The notes under the pieces: generated by a model | The model's input: the letters and a program-made list of their open reading frames with translations, nothing else | Database searches by the model: none | Told to the model about the DNA's origin: nothing | Assembly: GCA_963678055.1 (NCBI GenBank) | Contig: OY782679.1 | Coordinates: 62,001-126,000, forward strand | Origin: CAXXOK01 sp963678055 | GTDB taxonomy: Bacteria > Bacillota > Clostridia > Christensenellales > Aristaeellaceae | Direction: 5' to 3' | Length of the DNA stretch: 64,000 nt | Shown: positions 16,823 to 24,238 of the stretch, piece after piece | Numbering within the stretch: the stretch's first letter is position 1 | How the letters are laid out: each line of letters opens with the position of its first letter | Position numbers and translations under genes: made by a program

Positions 16823-17176
16823 CTACCCACGCTGCGTTGGCGGGATGAAGGCAAGCGTGTATTCCTTGTGGCTGTGATAGCACCTGGGCATTTCCGATAT
16901 ACGGTAATCGCAGGTCGTGCTCGTATTGGGTTCCACGCACACGCCCATGCCTTCATCCAAAGTCAAATCGCCGTCGTAGAGCATCAGGAGAGTTGCCTCC
17001 CCGATCTGCCCCTGCACAGCGAGTGCCGTTTTCGCCGAAAGCGGCTGCAATACCACACGGACGGACACGGCTCCAGTGTCGTCAAAGCGGTAGAGCCTGT
17101 CGTTTTCCTGCACTTTCTGCGGCGCGGCGGCAGGCTTTACGGTCACGGTCTTTTTCCTATGTTCCAGCAAACGCAT
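16823..17176 (-). CDS. Head closure/head-tail stopper protein
   Basis: A 117-residue, strand-rich protein with the LYRFDDTGAVSVRVVLQPLSA segment and a CDYRISEMPRCYHSHKEYTL end. It follows the gp6-like connector gene by 2 bases and stands at the usual head-closure position (SPP1 gp16-like). The stopper keeps packaged DNA inside until the tail joins. It has no strong motif, so the call rests mainly on gene order. Confidence 0.6.
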   Translation of the reverse strand: MRLLEHRKKTVTVKPAAAPQKVQENDRLYRFDDTGAVSVRVVLQPLSAKTALAVQGQIGEATLLMLYDGDLTLDEGMGVCVEPNTSTTCDYRISEMPRCYHSHKEYTLAFIPPTQRG

Positions 17177-17178
17177 CC

Positions 17179-17478
17179 CTAGCCCACCTTTGCCATGCGG
17201 CAGCTATCCAGCTGGGTTTTGAGCATGGCGGGTAAGCCATCCACGCGGATAGACACACTGCCCTCTCTGTGCTCCAGCTGCCCTTCCATGCCCAGCCGCC
17301 CGTAACTGATGGCCGCCAGTTCTACCACCGTGCCGCCCGCCGCCTCCGGCAGGGGATCGCGCCCTGTGTAGCCTACGACAAACGCCTGCGCGTCGGTGAG
17401 TAAATCCTCAAGCAGCGCGTCCTGCTCGCCATCTGTTATGCGCAGTCTGCGCTTGAGCTTGTCTAAAAACTCGGTCAT
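17179..17478 (-). CDS. Head-tail connector (gp6-like adaptor)
   Basis: A 99-residue helical protein. The LKRRLRITDGEQDALLEDLL start, the AQAFVVGYTGRD turn and the VVELAAISYGRLG helix are typical of the Phage_connect_1 (HK97 gp6/SPP1 gp15) family. A ring of this adaptor binds under the portal after packaging. It is the first gene after the major capsid gene, separated from it by a strong hairpin. Confidence 0.82.
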   Translation of the reverse strand: MTEFLDKLKRRLRITDGEQDALLEDLLTDAQAFVVGYTGRDPLPEAAGGTVVELAAISYGRLGMEGQLEHREGSVSIRVDGLPAMLKTQLDSCRMAKVG

Positions 17479-17495
17479 TGCTTCATCCTTTCACC

Positions 17496-17530
17496 GGAAA
17501 CGCCGGAGGCGTATCGCCTCCGGTGTTTCC
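17496..17530 (-). terminator. Strong hairpin after the major capsid gene
   Basis: A 16-bp stem with one mismatch (17496-17511 with 17515-17530) and a 3-base loop, lying 130 bases past the capsid stop and before the connector gene. No clear U-run follows on the minus strand. It fits a partial terminator or stabiliser that raises capsid mRNA over the connector genes. Confidence 0.65.
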
Positions 17531-17660
17531 GCTAGCATACCTGTACCGACTGCCTGAGATGATACTATGCAAAGTGGCAAACGCCCGCGCGTCGCCATAT
17601 CCTTGATGCCGAGCGCTGCTTTGCAGTTTTCATCCTGCATTCGGCAGGGCTATCTGTTGA

Positions 17661-18542
17661 TTATGCGTTGGCATAGTGCAGGTAGATGCCGGTTGCCTTG
17701 TTTTCGTACACATCCGCGATGGCCACATGGCGATAGCCGAATTTGTAGCCGTCTGTGGACTGGTTCACATCGGGCAAAATCACCTTGGGGGCAACGTGCT
17801 TGCTGAACTGAATCACAGCGCTGCGATGGATGACCATGAAGTTGATGTTCTTGGCCGTCGCACCTTTGACATATCCGCCGACTTCCTGGCCGGAGCTCGT
17901 ACCATCGAGCATGTCCACGGCGGTGTAAAAGCGCGTTTGCGGCACCAGCACCTTGCCCTGGAAGCGTTCCATGACCTGACGGCTTTTGGTGGTATCCAGG
18001 TCTGCGATCATACCGTCCAGCGTGGGCGTAATGAACAGGTAGCGATCCTGATAGGGGATTTCCGCCTCGTCCATGGCGGCTACGGCCTTGCGCAGCGCGG
18101 TAATCACGGCCGTGCCGGTGGTCAGCGCCGTGCCGGATTCTATCGCCGTGATGCCACCGGTACCCGCATACTTGGCAAAGCGGAAGGCATCCAGCTCCGG
18201 CACAACCTTGGTACGAATCAGCTCGCCTGCCAATCTGCCGTAGGCTACGCCTGCGGTTTCCAGATCGTCCATCGAATCCACGGTGAACATGCGACCGCGG
18301 TCAAAATTGCACTGTACAGTCTCGTTGGTCAGGCTTACATCGCCGGACACATAGCCCGAAGCCTTGTCATAGTCCGCCAGGCCCTGTACGCTCATCTTAG
18401 GGATGATCAGCTCGTTGGCGTTTGCGCCTTGCTTGACCAGATCCGCGCTGCCGTCCAGCACGGCAGTCAGGCTGGATAGCTTGTATACCTCATCCAGCGT
18501 ATCGGAGAGGGTTTGTTTAAACAGCGTAATGGAATTTGCCAT
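17661..18542 (-). CDS. Major capsid protein (HK97 fold)
   Basis: A 293-residue capsid protein. The start MANSITLFKQ at 18542 has AAGGAG at 8 bases; an ATG two codons earlier is too close. The pattern suits HK97-type capsids of SPP1-like systems without a protease: an N-arm helix, an IPKMSVQGLADYD region (E-loop area), a spine-helix-like LAGELIRTKVVPELDAFRF, and the P-domain/A-domain strands YLFITPTLDGM and INFMVIHRSAVIQ. A separate scaffold is encoded just upstream. It is one of the smaller capsid proteins, in line with a small head. Confidence 0.88.
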   Translation of the reverse strand: MANSITLFKQTLSDTLDEVYKLSSLTAVLDGSADLVKQGANANELIIPKMSVQGLADYDKASGYVSGDVSLTNETVQCNFDRGRMFTVDSMDDLETAGVAYGRLAGELIRTKVVPELDAFRFAKYAGTGGITAIESGTALTTGTAVITALRKAVAAMDEAEIPYQDRYLFITPTLDGMIADLDTTKSRQVMERFQGKVLVPQTRFYTAVDMLDGTSSGQEVGGYVKGATAKNINFMVIHRSAVIQFSKHVAPKVILPDVNQSTDGYKFGYRHVAIADVYENKATGIYLHYANA

Positions 18543-18581
18543 GTACATGTCTCCTTTTTATGTCGGTTAAGTTTGCGGGCA

Positions 18582-19103
18582 TCATTTCTGAATCCCGACC
18601 GCCTTTTTGAGTTTGGCTTCAAACCCGGCGGCGGTGCTCACAGTCGCAGCGGGGGCCATGCCCTTCATGCGCTCCTCAATGCCCTGCTGCAATGCCTGGC
18701 GAAACGCCTGCTCCAGCGTATCAATCGCCGCCGCAGCACTGTCGGCATCGGCATAGGTAAGGGTATCTGCAAGCTCGGCAGGCAGCCCTTTCTTGAGTAG
18801 AAGCTGCACGGCACCGGCGCGTACTTCGTTGCGCTTAACCGTGTCCTCGCGCTGCGAAATAGCGGCCTCCCGCTCGGCCATTCTATGCTCGGCACGCTGC
18901 TCGGCGGTCATCTGTGCCAGTTCCTCCGCTTCCTTCCTGGCCTGGTTAATCTGCGTTTCCGCCTTTTTGCGCTCGGATGCGATAGTCTGGCTGATGATGC
19001 GGTTGATATCGTTCTGCGTGAAGGTTTTTTCGGCCGATTCGGTCTTTTCCGCGTCGGCGGTTTCCTGCGTTTTGTCCCCGGTTTCTACAGCAGTTTCGCT
19101 CAT
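18582..19103 (-). CDS. Capsid scaffold protein (DUF4355/GP20-like)
   Basis: A 173-residue, highly charged and helical protein. The N-terminal 25 residues are acidic and Thr/Glu-rich. The TFTQNDINRIISQTI motif followed by a long Lys/Glu/Ala coiled coil is the hallmark of the DUF4355 phage scaffold family, and the C-terminal basic helix (FEAKLKKAVGI) would bind the capsid. It directs capsid shell assembly and is then lost. It sits directly before the capsid gene, and no protease gene is present. Confidence 0.85.
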   Translation of the reverse strand: MSETAVETGDKTQETADAEKTESAEKTFTQNDINRIISQTIASERKKAETQINQARKEAEELAQMTAEQRAEHRMAEREAAISQREDTVKRNEVRAGAVQLLLKKGLPAELADTLTYADADSAAAAIDTLEQAFRQALQQGIEERMKGMAPAATVSTAAGFEAKLKKAVGIQK

Positions 19104-19184
19104 ATCATTTCCTCCCGTTTTACGCCCGTCGGCTAGTCTCCCTTATCGGGTTGGTATGCAATGCGGTTACCCGCGTTCCATCGG

Positions 19185-20510
19185 CTACAGCTTGGCAATC
19201 TCCGGTGCATTGTCAACGAAGGGAATCTGCGACAGCAAAATCTCGTTGGGCAGTATTCCCTTATAGGCTTGCACGGTTTTAGCGATCTCCAAATCGTTGG
19301 CGGGCAGGGCACGGCGGAAGGTGATCTGCACCTGATCGACATCAAACGCCGCCGCCCCCTGCACACGCATAAAATGCGCCAAACGGTGCAGGCGCGTACG
19401 CAGTGCTTCCCGGAACCAGCGTTCCTTAATTTTCGTTCGCTGCTCAAAACCCAGCAGCTTGTAACGCATCGCCACACCCGAAGCATCGCTGGCGAACTTG
19501 GCATCAGTCAAATCCGGCACAAAGCTTAGCTTGTGGATATCGTCGGCCAGGCTTTTGCGCAAAAGCTCGCTTCCCGATTCGGAATCCGGCTTGGTGATAA
19601 ATCCGGCATCCGCCCCGTCACCCGGTAAAAACAGCGTGCGAGTGTGCCGAAGCCGCCTGCTGGCGGCCAGTGCAGACGCTGCCGGGTCATCCGTATCCAA
19701 ATCGGTCTCCGCATCCTCGGATTGCAAGGCGCCCACGCCCTTGAGCACCATGATGGCGTCGGTAAACTGTTGCTTATCATTAATCCGGTCGGATTGCAGG
19801 GCATCGTAGGCGTCAATCAGTGGCAGTACGGCTTCAAAATCCCCGCTCTCATCGGCATTGTTCCAGTACTCGGTCATCGGCACCCCGCCGAAATAATGCG
19901 CCTGGCGCGACACCTCAACCGGGGCTTCGCTTGCGCGCCGCTCCATGTGCACGATCAAGGTATCGGTGCACACCGTCACGCGTTCGCTCGCTTTTTTTAG
20001 GTTTTTGTCCAGCACATCGCTGATCGTAATCCCTAAAAGCGGCCTGTGCTCCACCGTATCGTCGTACACCACAAAGGCGTGGCGCGGGTCGGCCTGTGCA
20101 ACGCGCGGTTTGGCCTGATGGTCGGCATAACAAAGCTCCACCGCCTTGCCATACACTGCCGCATCCACAGCCAGCTCCGCGTCGATGCTCTGCGTATCAC
20201 AGCGGCGCAGCACCCCGACCAGCTGCTCAAACGCCGCTGGGTGATCCTGCAAACTGTACTGCACCGGCGCGCCAACCAAATACCCTGCCGCAATGGCAGT
20301 GATGTACTTGGGCATTGCGTGTGCCAGGCGGTTGTTGGGCAGCCCCGAAAGCCGGGTACGGCTAAGGATGGCGTGATTGCCGTCATAATAATCCTTGAGC
20401 ACGGAAAGCCGCGTCTCCCGTAGCCTGCGGTGCTCGCTCAGCAATGCCAGCAATAGCTCCGGCGGCGGCGTACCGTCTTCCAGTAGCAGGGTTTTGTCGA
20501 TGGTGATCAT
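19185..20510 (-). CDS. Portal protein (SPP1 gp6-like)
   Basis: A 441-residue portal. The N-terminal LKDYYDGNHAILSRTR and NNRLAHAMPKYITAIAAGYLVG segments match the SPP1-type Phage_prot_Gp6 family, as do the QSDRINDKQQFTDAIMVLKG core and the C-terminal helical crown with VAMRYKLLGFEQRTKIKERWF. Twelve copies form the DNA gate at one capsid vertex and dock the terminase. The SPP1 gp7-type minor head gene that often follows is absent; only 81 bases separate portal and scaffold. Confidence 0.9.
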   Translation of the reverse strand: MITIDKTLLLEDGTPPPELLLALLSEHRRLRETRLSVLKDYYDGNHAILSRTRLSGLPNNRLAHAMPKYITAIAAGYLVGAPVQYSLQDHPAAFEQLVGVLRRCDTQSIDAELAVDAAVYGKAVELCYADHQAKPRVAQADPRHAFVVYDDTVEHRPLLGITISDVLDKNLKKASERVTVCTDTLIVHMERRASEAPVEVSRQAHYFGGVPMTEYWNNADESGDFEAVLPLIDAYDALQSDRINDKQQFTDAIMVLKGVGALQSEDAETDLDTDDPAASALAASRRLRHTRTLFLPGDGADAGFITKPDSESGSELLRKSLADDIHKLSFVPDLTDAKFASDASGVAMRYKLLGFEQRTKIKERWFREALRTRLHRLAHFMRVQGAAAFDVDQVQITFRRALPANDLEIAKTVQAYKGILPNEILLSQIPFVDNAPEIAKL

Positions 20511-20547
20511 TGCGTACTCCTTTACTCATCGTTAACGTGCAAAGCGT

Positions 20548-21792
20548 TTATTTGGGTACAATCGCGCGCTTGACCGCGCTGACGCTTTCCATGGCATACC
20601 GCACAGCGTCGATCAGGTGGTTATCGCGGTCAGGGTAATACGGCAGCAGTGCGCCCGTTTTATCGCGTTCAAATTCATAGCAGCTGAACTCCTGTGCCGC
20701 CCGGGGTGTTTTTTTAGGGTCGATCACAATCATAGCCCGGCTTTGCAGCCACTTCATGCCGTGGGCAATGCTATCGGGTCCTTTCCGGGCGGGTATTACG
20801 TGCACGCCACGGCTGCGGAGCTCGGCAATCGAGCGCGGTTCTGCGCTGTCGCAGGTGACAAATACCTCGCCGGCACGCATTTTAACCGCGCTTGCCAGTG
20901 CATCTGCCAGCATACGCAGCGAAACAAACTCATCCACAATGTAGAGGATACGCCTGCGCCCGTCGTAAGCGCAGCGTACAAACGCGTCCGGGTCGGACGC
21001 AAAGCCAAAGTCCAGCCCGCAGTAGCCTCGAAGCCCTTCCCAGTCCTTTGCCGGCAAGCGTTTAAGCTTCAGGTTTTCAAACACCTGCGCCCCGGTGCCT
21101 GTGACCTCGCCCAGGTACATGTGGCGATAGGCGCGAGGATTGCTTTTTTGCAAGGCCTTGGCTTCCGATAGAAAAGCATCCCCAAGCCATGCTTTGGGGA
21201 TGCTGCGGTAGTCGCTGTGATGTGTCTTGCGCCCTTTGCGCCGGATACGAGCCTCGTGGTTTACCCAGTGTCCGGCGCGTTCTGGCGGGTTGTAGGTGTA
21301 CAATGTCAGGGTGTTTTGATCCATGCCGCGCAGAATGGATGCCTTGATGGTACGGATATCGCCCATCCCCGAAAACTCCGTCAGCTCTTCAAACCACAGG
21401 TACTTGAAATATCCCTTTTGCAGCTTGACGCCTTTGGATTTTTCCGGCTTGTCCGCCCCGCGAAACAGAATACGCTGCCCGGTCGGGGTATACTCAATTT
21501 CCAGCGGCGAGAGCTTCAGCTTGAACCAGTCCGATACACCTAGAAGGCCGATCGCCCACACAAGATGCCCGTATACCGATTCCCGCAGCGTGTCGGCCAC
21601 CTTGCGGTATACGATGGCGTTGGCCTCAGGCTCGTCCATCAGCCCACGTAGAATATACAGCGCTGCAAACGAGGTTTTCCCCGATCCGCGCCCGCCGGAC
21701 AGCCACAGTTCGTCACATGTTCCGGCCCGTGCCGCGCGCCACACCGGGAAGAACGTTTCCGCAACCAAGCGTGACAGGTGAATATCGGTCAT
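20548..21792 (-). CDS. Terminase large subunit
   Basis: A 414-residue packaging motor. The start at 21792 is chosen because AGAAGGA is 8 bases upstream; an ATG at 21801 abuts the site. The ATPase domain has Walker A SGGRGSGKT (32-40) and Walker B with its acidic pair in YLWFEE (131-136). The C-terminal nuclease has the RNase H-like GLDFGFASDPDAF strand with its first Asp at 261, and a DRDNHLIDAVRY end supplying further metal-binding acids. It is related to PBSX/SPP1 terminases, usually headful packagers. It begins 2 bases after the small-subunit stop signal region. Confidence 0.92.
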   Translation of the reverse strand: MTDIHLSRLVAETFFPVWRAARAGTCDELWLSGGRGSGKTSFAALYILRGLMDEPEANAIVYRKVADTLRESVYGHLVWAIGLLGVSDWFKLKLSPLEIEYTPTGQRILFRGADKPEKSKGVKLQKGYFKYLWFEELTEFSGMGDIRTIKASILRGMDQNTLTLYTYNPPERAGHWVNHEARIRRKGRKTHHSDYRSIPKAWLGDAFLSEAKALQKSNPRAYRHMYLGEVTGTGAQVFENLKLKRLPAKDWEGLRGYCGLDFGFASDPDAFVRCAYDGRRRILYIVDEFVSLRMLADALASAVKMRAGEVFVTCDSAEPRSIAELRSRGVHVIPARKGPDSIAHGMKWLQSRAMIVIDPKKTPRAAQEFSCYEFERDKTGALLPYYPDRDNHLIDAVRYAMESVSAVKRAIVPK

Positions 21793-21793
21793 A

Positions 21794-22039
21794 TCAGTCA
21801 TCCTTCTCTGTCGCTGCGGGAATATCGTCGATGATGCGCGGTACATCCTGCTTGGGCTCGGCCGCGCCCAGTACCCCGTAGCGCTTGGCCAGGAGTTCCG
21901 CGGCACGCAGCCTGTCGCGCGGGGTGATTTTTCCATCCTCGGCATCCCTGCCGCGCAGGACATCGGTCAGGCATTCCAGAACCTCCGTCTCACCGGCGAT
22001 ATGCGCATCGGGCTTGGGTTTCCTGCCGCGTGCGGTCAT
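21794..22039 (-). CDS. Terminase small subunit lacking the usual DNA-binding domain
   Basis: An 81-residue protein. The EVLECLTDVLRG ... RDRLRAAELLAKRYGVL stretch matches the central and C-terminal oligomerisation part of Terminase_2-type small subunits. In that family a helix-turn-helix domain of about 50 residues normally comes first; here only GRKPKPDAHIAG precedes. An in-frame stop stands eight codons upstream of the ATG, so no longer version exists in this frame. The ribosome site is GGAGGGG. It is the first gene of the cluster. The lack of the DNA-recognition domain suggests packaging without sequence choice. Confidence 0.8.
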   Translation of the reverse strand: MTARGRKPKPDAHIAGETEVLECLTDVLRGRDAEDGKITPRDRLRAAELLAKRYGVLGAAEPKQDVPRIIDDIPAATEKDD

Positions 22040-22284
22040 CGCACCCCTCCTCGCACTTGTTCATGTTGCCAGTATAGGGGGGATTGCAGTGCAATGCGGT
22101 GCGGGACCTTCTAAAACGTCTCGCATTCCTTTCAAATCGGCATTACAAAGCAGCCATCTGACTACAAAACAGGGCCATACCTTCATAAGCTATTTAGTTT
22201 ATTTACAAGTCGTTCACAATTCATTCACATATTATGCAATACTTTGCCACTTTCATCCGTCATAATAACTGTGAGGTGAATACA
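22040..22284. promoter_or_regulatory. Divergent intergenic region between the particle cluster and its facing regulator
   Basis: 245 bases without a gene. The side near the regulator is AT-rich and holds three 11-bp-spaced direct repeats. The side near terS is GC-rich. A TATACT sits near 22070 on the minus strand without a fitting -35. No attachment-site repeat or tRNA remnant was seen. Confidence 0.6.
22202..22229 (+). promoter_or_regulatory. Three 11-bp-spaced TTYACA direct repeats (PhoB/OmpR-type box)
   Basis: TTTACA at 22202, TTCACA at 22213 and TTCACA at 22224 recur at exactly 11 bases, one DNA turn, the arrangement bound by tandem OmpR/PhoB-family dimers. They lie 56 bases before the regulator gene, which belongs to that family, so autoregulation is likely. 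They also lie about 165 bases upstream of terS on the other strand. Confidence 0.65.
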
Positions 22285-22914
22285 ATGGCTAAAATACTCA
22301 TCTATGGCACCCAGAAAAACGTAACCGATAAACTGACCCGCATATTAACCAAATCGAATCACGAGGTTCTGCGCCTCAAACCGACCGACGGTGTTCCCGG
22401 CAATCTGCCCAAGGATACCTTGGTCGTGATGGACGCAAGGCTGAAATGGCCGGACTGCCGCGCCTTGTTTTCTCAAATTCAAGGGCTGGAGTACCCCGTG
22501 CTGTTTCTGACTGCGGATCAGGACACCGTATCCCACCTGCGCGCGCTGTACCGTGGGCGTTCGGATGTATTGGTCATGCCGTTCTCGGCCAAAGCTGCGC
22601 TGCAAACCGTGGATCATCTCCTAACGCAGAACCAGCCGCTGACACCCCTGACCGTAAACGAGGAAACGCGCGTAGCCATGCTTGGCTCAGAGCGCGTAGA
22701 ACTCACCGCGCAGGAGCTGGCGCTGCTTTTAACCCTGATGGAAAACCCCGATCTGCCTGTAAGCCGCGAACATCTTTTGCGCAAAGCATGGGGCTACCAG
22801 AGCATGGGTGAAACCCGCACCGTGGACGTACACGTACAGCGCCTTCGCCGCAAGCTGGGCATGAACCGTATTGAAACCGTGTACCGCTGCGGCTATCGGC
22901 TGAAAACCGCGTAA
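22285..22914 (+). CDS. OmpR/PhoB-family regulator with a degenerate receiver domain
   Basis: A 209-residue protein; the start at 22285 follows GTGAGGTG. Residues 1-110 look like a receiver: an Asp is at the usual phosphoacceptor place (D50, VVMD). However, the acidic pair after strand 1 is replaced (KILIYGT, residues 8-9 Gly-Thr) and the conserved Lys is Met (MPF, 98-100). Residues about 120-209 form a typical winged helix (LTAQELALLLTL, SREHLLRKAWG, VDVHVQRLRRKLG, YRCGYRL). No kinase gene is adjacent. It probably works without phosphorylation. It is divergent from the particle cluster and may control it; this is inference. Confidence 0.85.
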   Translation: MAKILIYGTQKNVTDKLTRILTKSNHEVLRLKPTDGVPGNLPKDTLVVMDARLKWPDCRALFSQIQGLEYPVLFLTADQDTVSHLRALYRGRSDVLVMPFSAKAALQTVDHLLTQNQPLTPLTVNEETRVAMLGSERVELTAQELALLLTLMENPDLPVSREHLLRKAWGYQSMGETRTVDVHVQRLRRKLGMNRIETVYRCGYRLKTA

Positions 22915-22978
22915 TACAGCGCTGTTTCGCTTAAACGCGGACCGGCTTTCTGTATACAATACCTCTCCTCCGTATTCT

Positions 22979-23010
22979 GGCGGTCATCCCTTCTACCGGG
23001 GATGGCCGCC
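22979..23010 (+). terminator. Weak terminator after the regulator gene
   Basis: A 12-bp stem with one G-U pair (22979-22990 with 22999-23010) and an 8-base loop, followed by GCTTTATA. The U-run is poor. Confidence 0.5.
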
Positions 23011-23045
23011 GCTTTATACGATGAGTGCTGTGCTATGCCGCTGTA

Positions 23046-23075
23046 AATAAAAAGCCTCCCTTGTCAAAGGGAGGC
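23046..23075 (-). terminator. Rho-independent terminator of the flavoprotein gene
   Basis: On the minus strand a perfect 9-bp stem (23067-23075 with 23054-23062) with a 4-base loop is followed by TTTTTATTTA. It lies 18 bases past the stop. Confidence 0.85.
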
Positions 23076-23093
23076 CGGCTTACAGCGATAGAG

Positions 23094-23720
23094 CTATTGC
23101 TTTGTAACAAAATTCGTCCTGACCCGTGGTTTTTCGGGGCTGGGGTAGGGCAGATCGTTTTCCTTGCCCAGCGCAATCAGCTTGAGCATCCAAGCCATAT
23201 TATGACCCAGGTTGCGCATGACCTGCATGCCCTCCATATCCTGGATGGCATCCCCGGCATTGGCACCAAACACCATGGGCCAGTAGGTGGAGGGAATGAC
23301 GGTCATCCCTTTGATGAGCGGGTATTTCAGCAGATCGTCCAGCGTGGCTGTGGTGCCCGCACGCCGCGCAACCGCCACACAGGCCGCCGCTTTCCCGGCA
23401 AACGCACCACCGCCCGCATAAAACATGCGATCCAAAAACGAGAGCGTGGTGCCGTTGGGCGAAGCGAAATACACCGGCGTCCCGATGATCAGCCCGTCGG
23501 ACTCCTTCATCTTGTCGATGGCTTCGTTGACCTCGTCGTCAAACGCCGCGCAGTGTCCATCGCACTGCCCGCAGGCGATGCAGCCGTGTATGGTCTTCTG
23601 ACCAATTGTGAAGATCTCGCTTTCAATCTGGTGCTCTTGCAGCACCGTGGCAATTTCGTCCAGCGCGCGGCGCGTGGTGCCGTGCATGTGGGGGCTTCCG
23701 TTAATCATCAGTACCTTCAT
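23094..23720 (-). CDS. NADPH-dependent FMN reductase/iron-sulfur flavoprotein-like
   Basis: A 208-residue flavodoxin-fold protein. The start MKVLMINGSPH at 23720 is preceded by CGGAGGAAC. The GSPHMHGTT loop binds the FMN phosphate; GTPVYFASPNGT is the second flavin-binding loop. A CIACGQCDGHC motif near residue 50 has the spacing of NADPH-dependent reductases with an Fe-S-like Cys cluster. Such enzymes pass electrons to quinones, metals or Fe-S partners; the substrate cannot be told. It lies 25 bases behind a small lipoprotein gene and probably shares its transcript. Confidence 0.8.
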   Translation of the reverse strand: MKVLMINGSPHMHGTTRRALDEIATVLQEHQIESEIFTIGQKTIHGCIACGQCDGHCAAFDDEVNEAIDKMKESDGLIIGTPVYFASPNGTTLSFLDRMFYAGGGAFAGKAAACVAVARRAGTTATLDDLLKYPLIKGMTVIPSTYWPMVFGANAGDAIQDMEGMQVMRNLGHNMAWMLKLIALGKENDLPYPSPEKPRVRTNFVTKQ

Positions 23721-23745
23721 GACTGTTCCTCCGTTTTGTACACTT

Positions 23746-24087
23746 TTATCCGTTGAACTCGCCGGAGCCACCCTCCGGTGTCAGGCTTTGCGTCGGGGCC
23801 TGCGTGCCCTCCGGCTCTGCGGTCGGCACGGGTGCTAGCAGAACCTCCGGCTCCATGGTATCCAGCGGTGCCGGTACCGGTGTATCGGTCGGTACCGCCT
23901 GTGTAGGCGAAGGCTCTACCACCAGCTGTACAGCGGGCGCAGGCGTAAGCTCCGGTTCACTGGTTGCCTCCGGCGTGGTTTCTGCCTCCGGCAGCACAAC
24001 AAAACGGTTGGTCTGGTTGACCACCCCGCAGCCGGATACCCCAAGCACCAGTATGCATAAAAGCACCATTGCAGCCCGTTTCATCAT
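23746..24087 (-). CDS. Small Pro/Thr-rich lipoprotein
   Basis: A 113-residue protein with a signal peptide ending in the lipobox VSGC (Cys about 20). After about 10 ordinary residues the rest is low complexity, rich in Pro, Thr, Glu and Ala, like the linkers of the large surface protein at 30101. It has no folded domain, so it may be a surface spacer or a degenerate lipoprotein. Two adjacent ATGs offer the start. Function unknown. Confidence 0.7.
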   Translation of the reverse strand: MMKRAAMVLLCILVLGVSGCGVVNQTNRFVVLPEAETTPEATSEPELTPAPAVQLVVEPSPTQAVPTDTPVPAPLDTMEPEVLLAPVPTAEPEGTQAPTQSLTPEGGSGEFNG

Positions 24088-24140
24088 GACACCGCCTCGC
24101 GATTCTTATTGCCATCATTATAACACATTCCGTCCCAATC

Positions 24141-24169
24141 TTGCATTCGGCGCGTAATCCGAGTACAAT
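24141..24169 (+). promoter_or_regulatory. Promoter of the GNAT gene
   Basis: TTGCAT (24141-24146), a 17-base spacer and TACAAT (24164-24169), 70 bases upstream of the start. Confidence 0.6.
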
Positions 24170-24238
24170 ATACCTGTTTGACACTGATGCAAACCAACGG
24201 TTTATGATCCTTCTGATCCTTATGGGAAAGGACGATAC

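Noticed and set aside
16693..16956. Frame of 87 codons in the gap where an HK97 gp10-type gene might be
   Set aside because: It overlaps the head-closure gene in another frame, is Arg-rich without structure, and has no family pattern.
8440..22284. Attachment-site direct repeats or a tRNA target flanking the particle cluster
   Set aside because: Reading both border regions showed no shared repeat of useful length and no tRNA; a computer search for short repeats was not possible.
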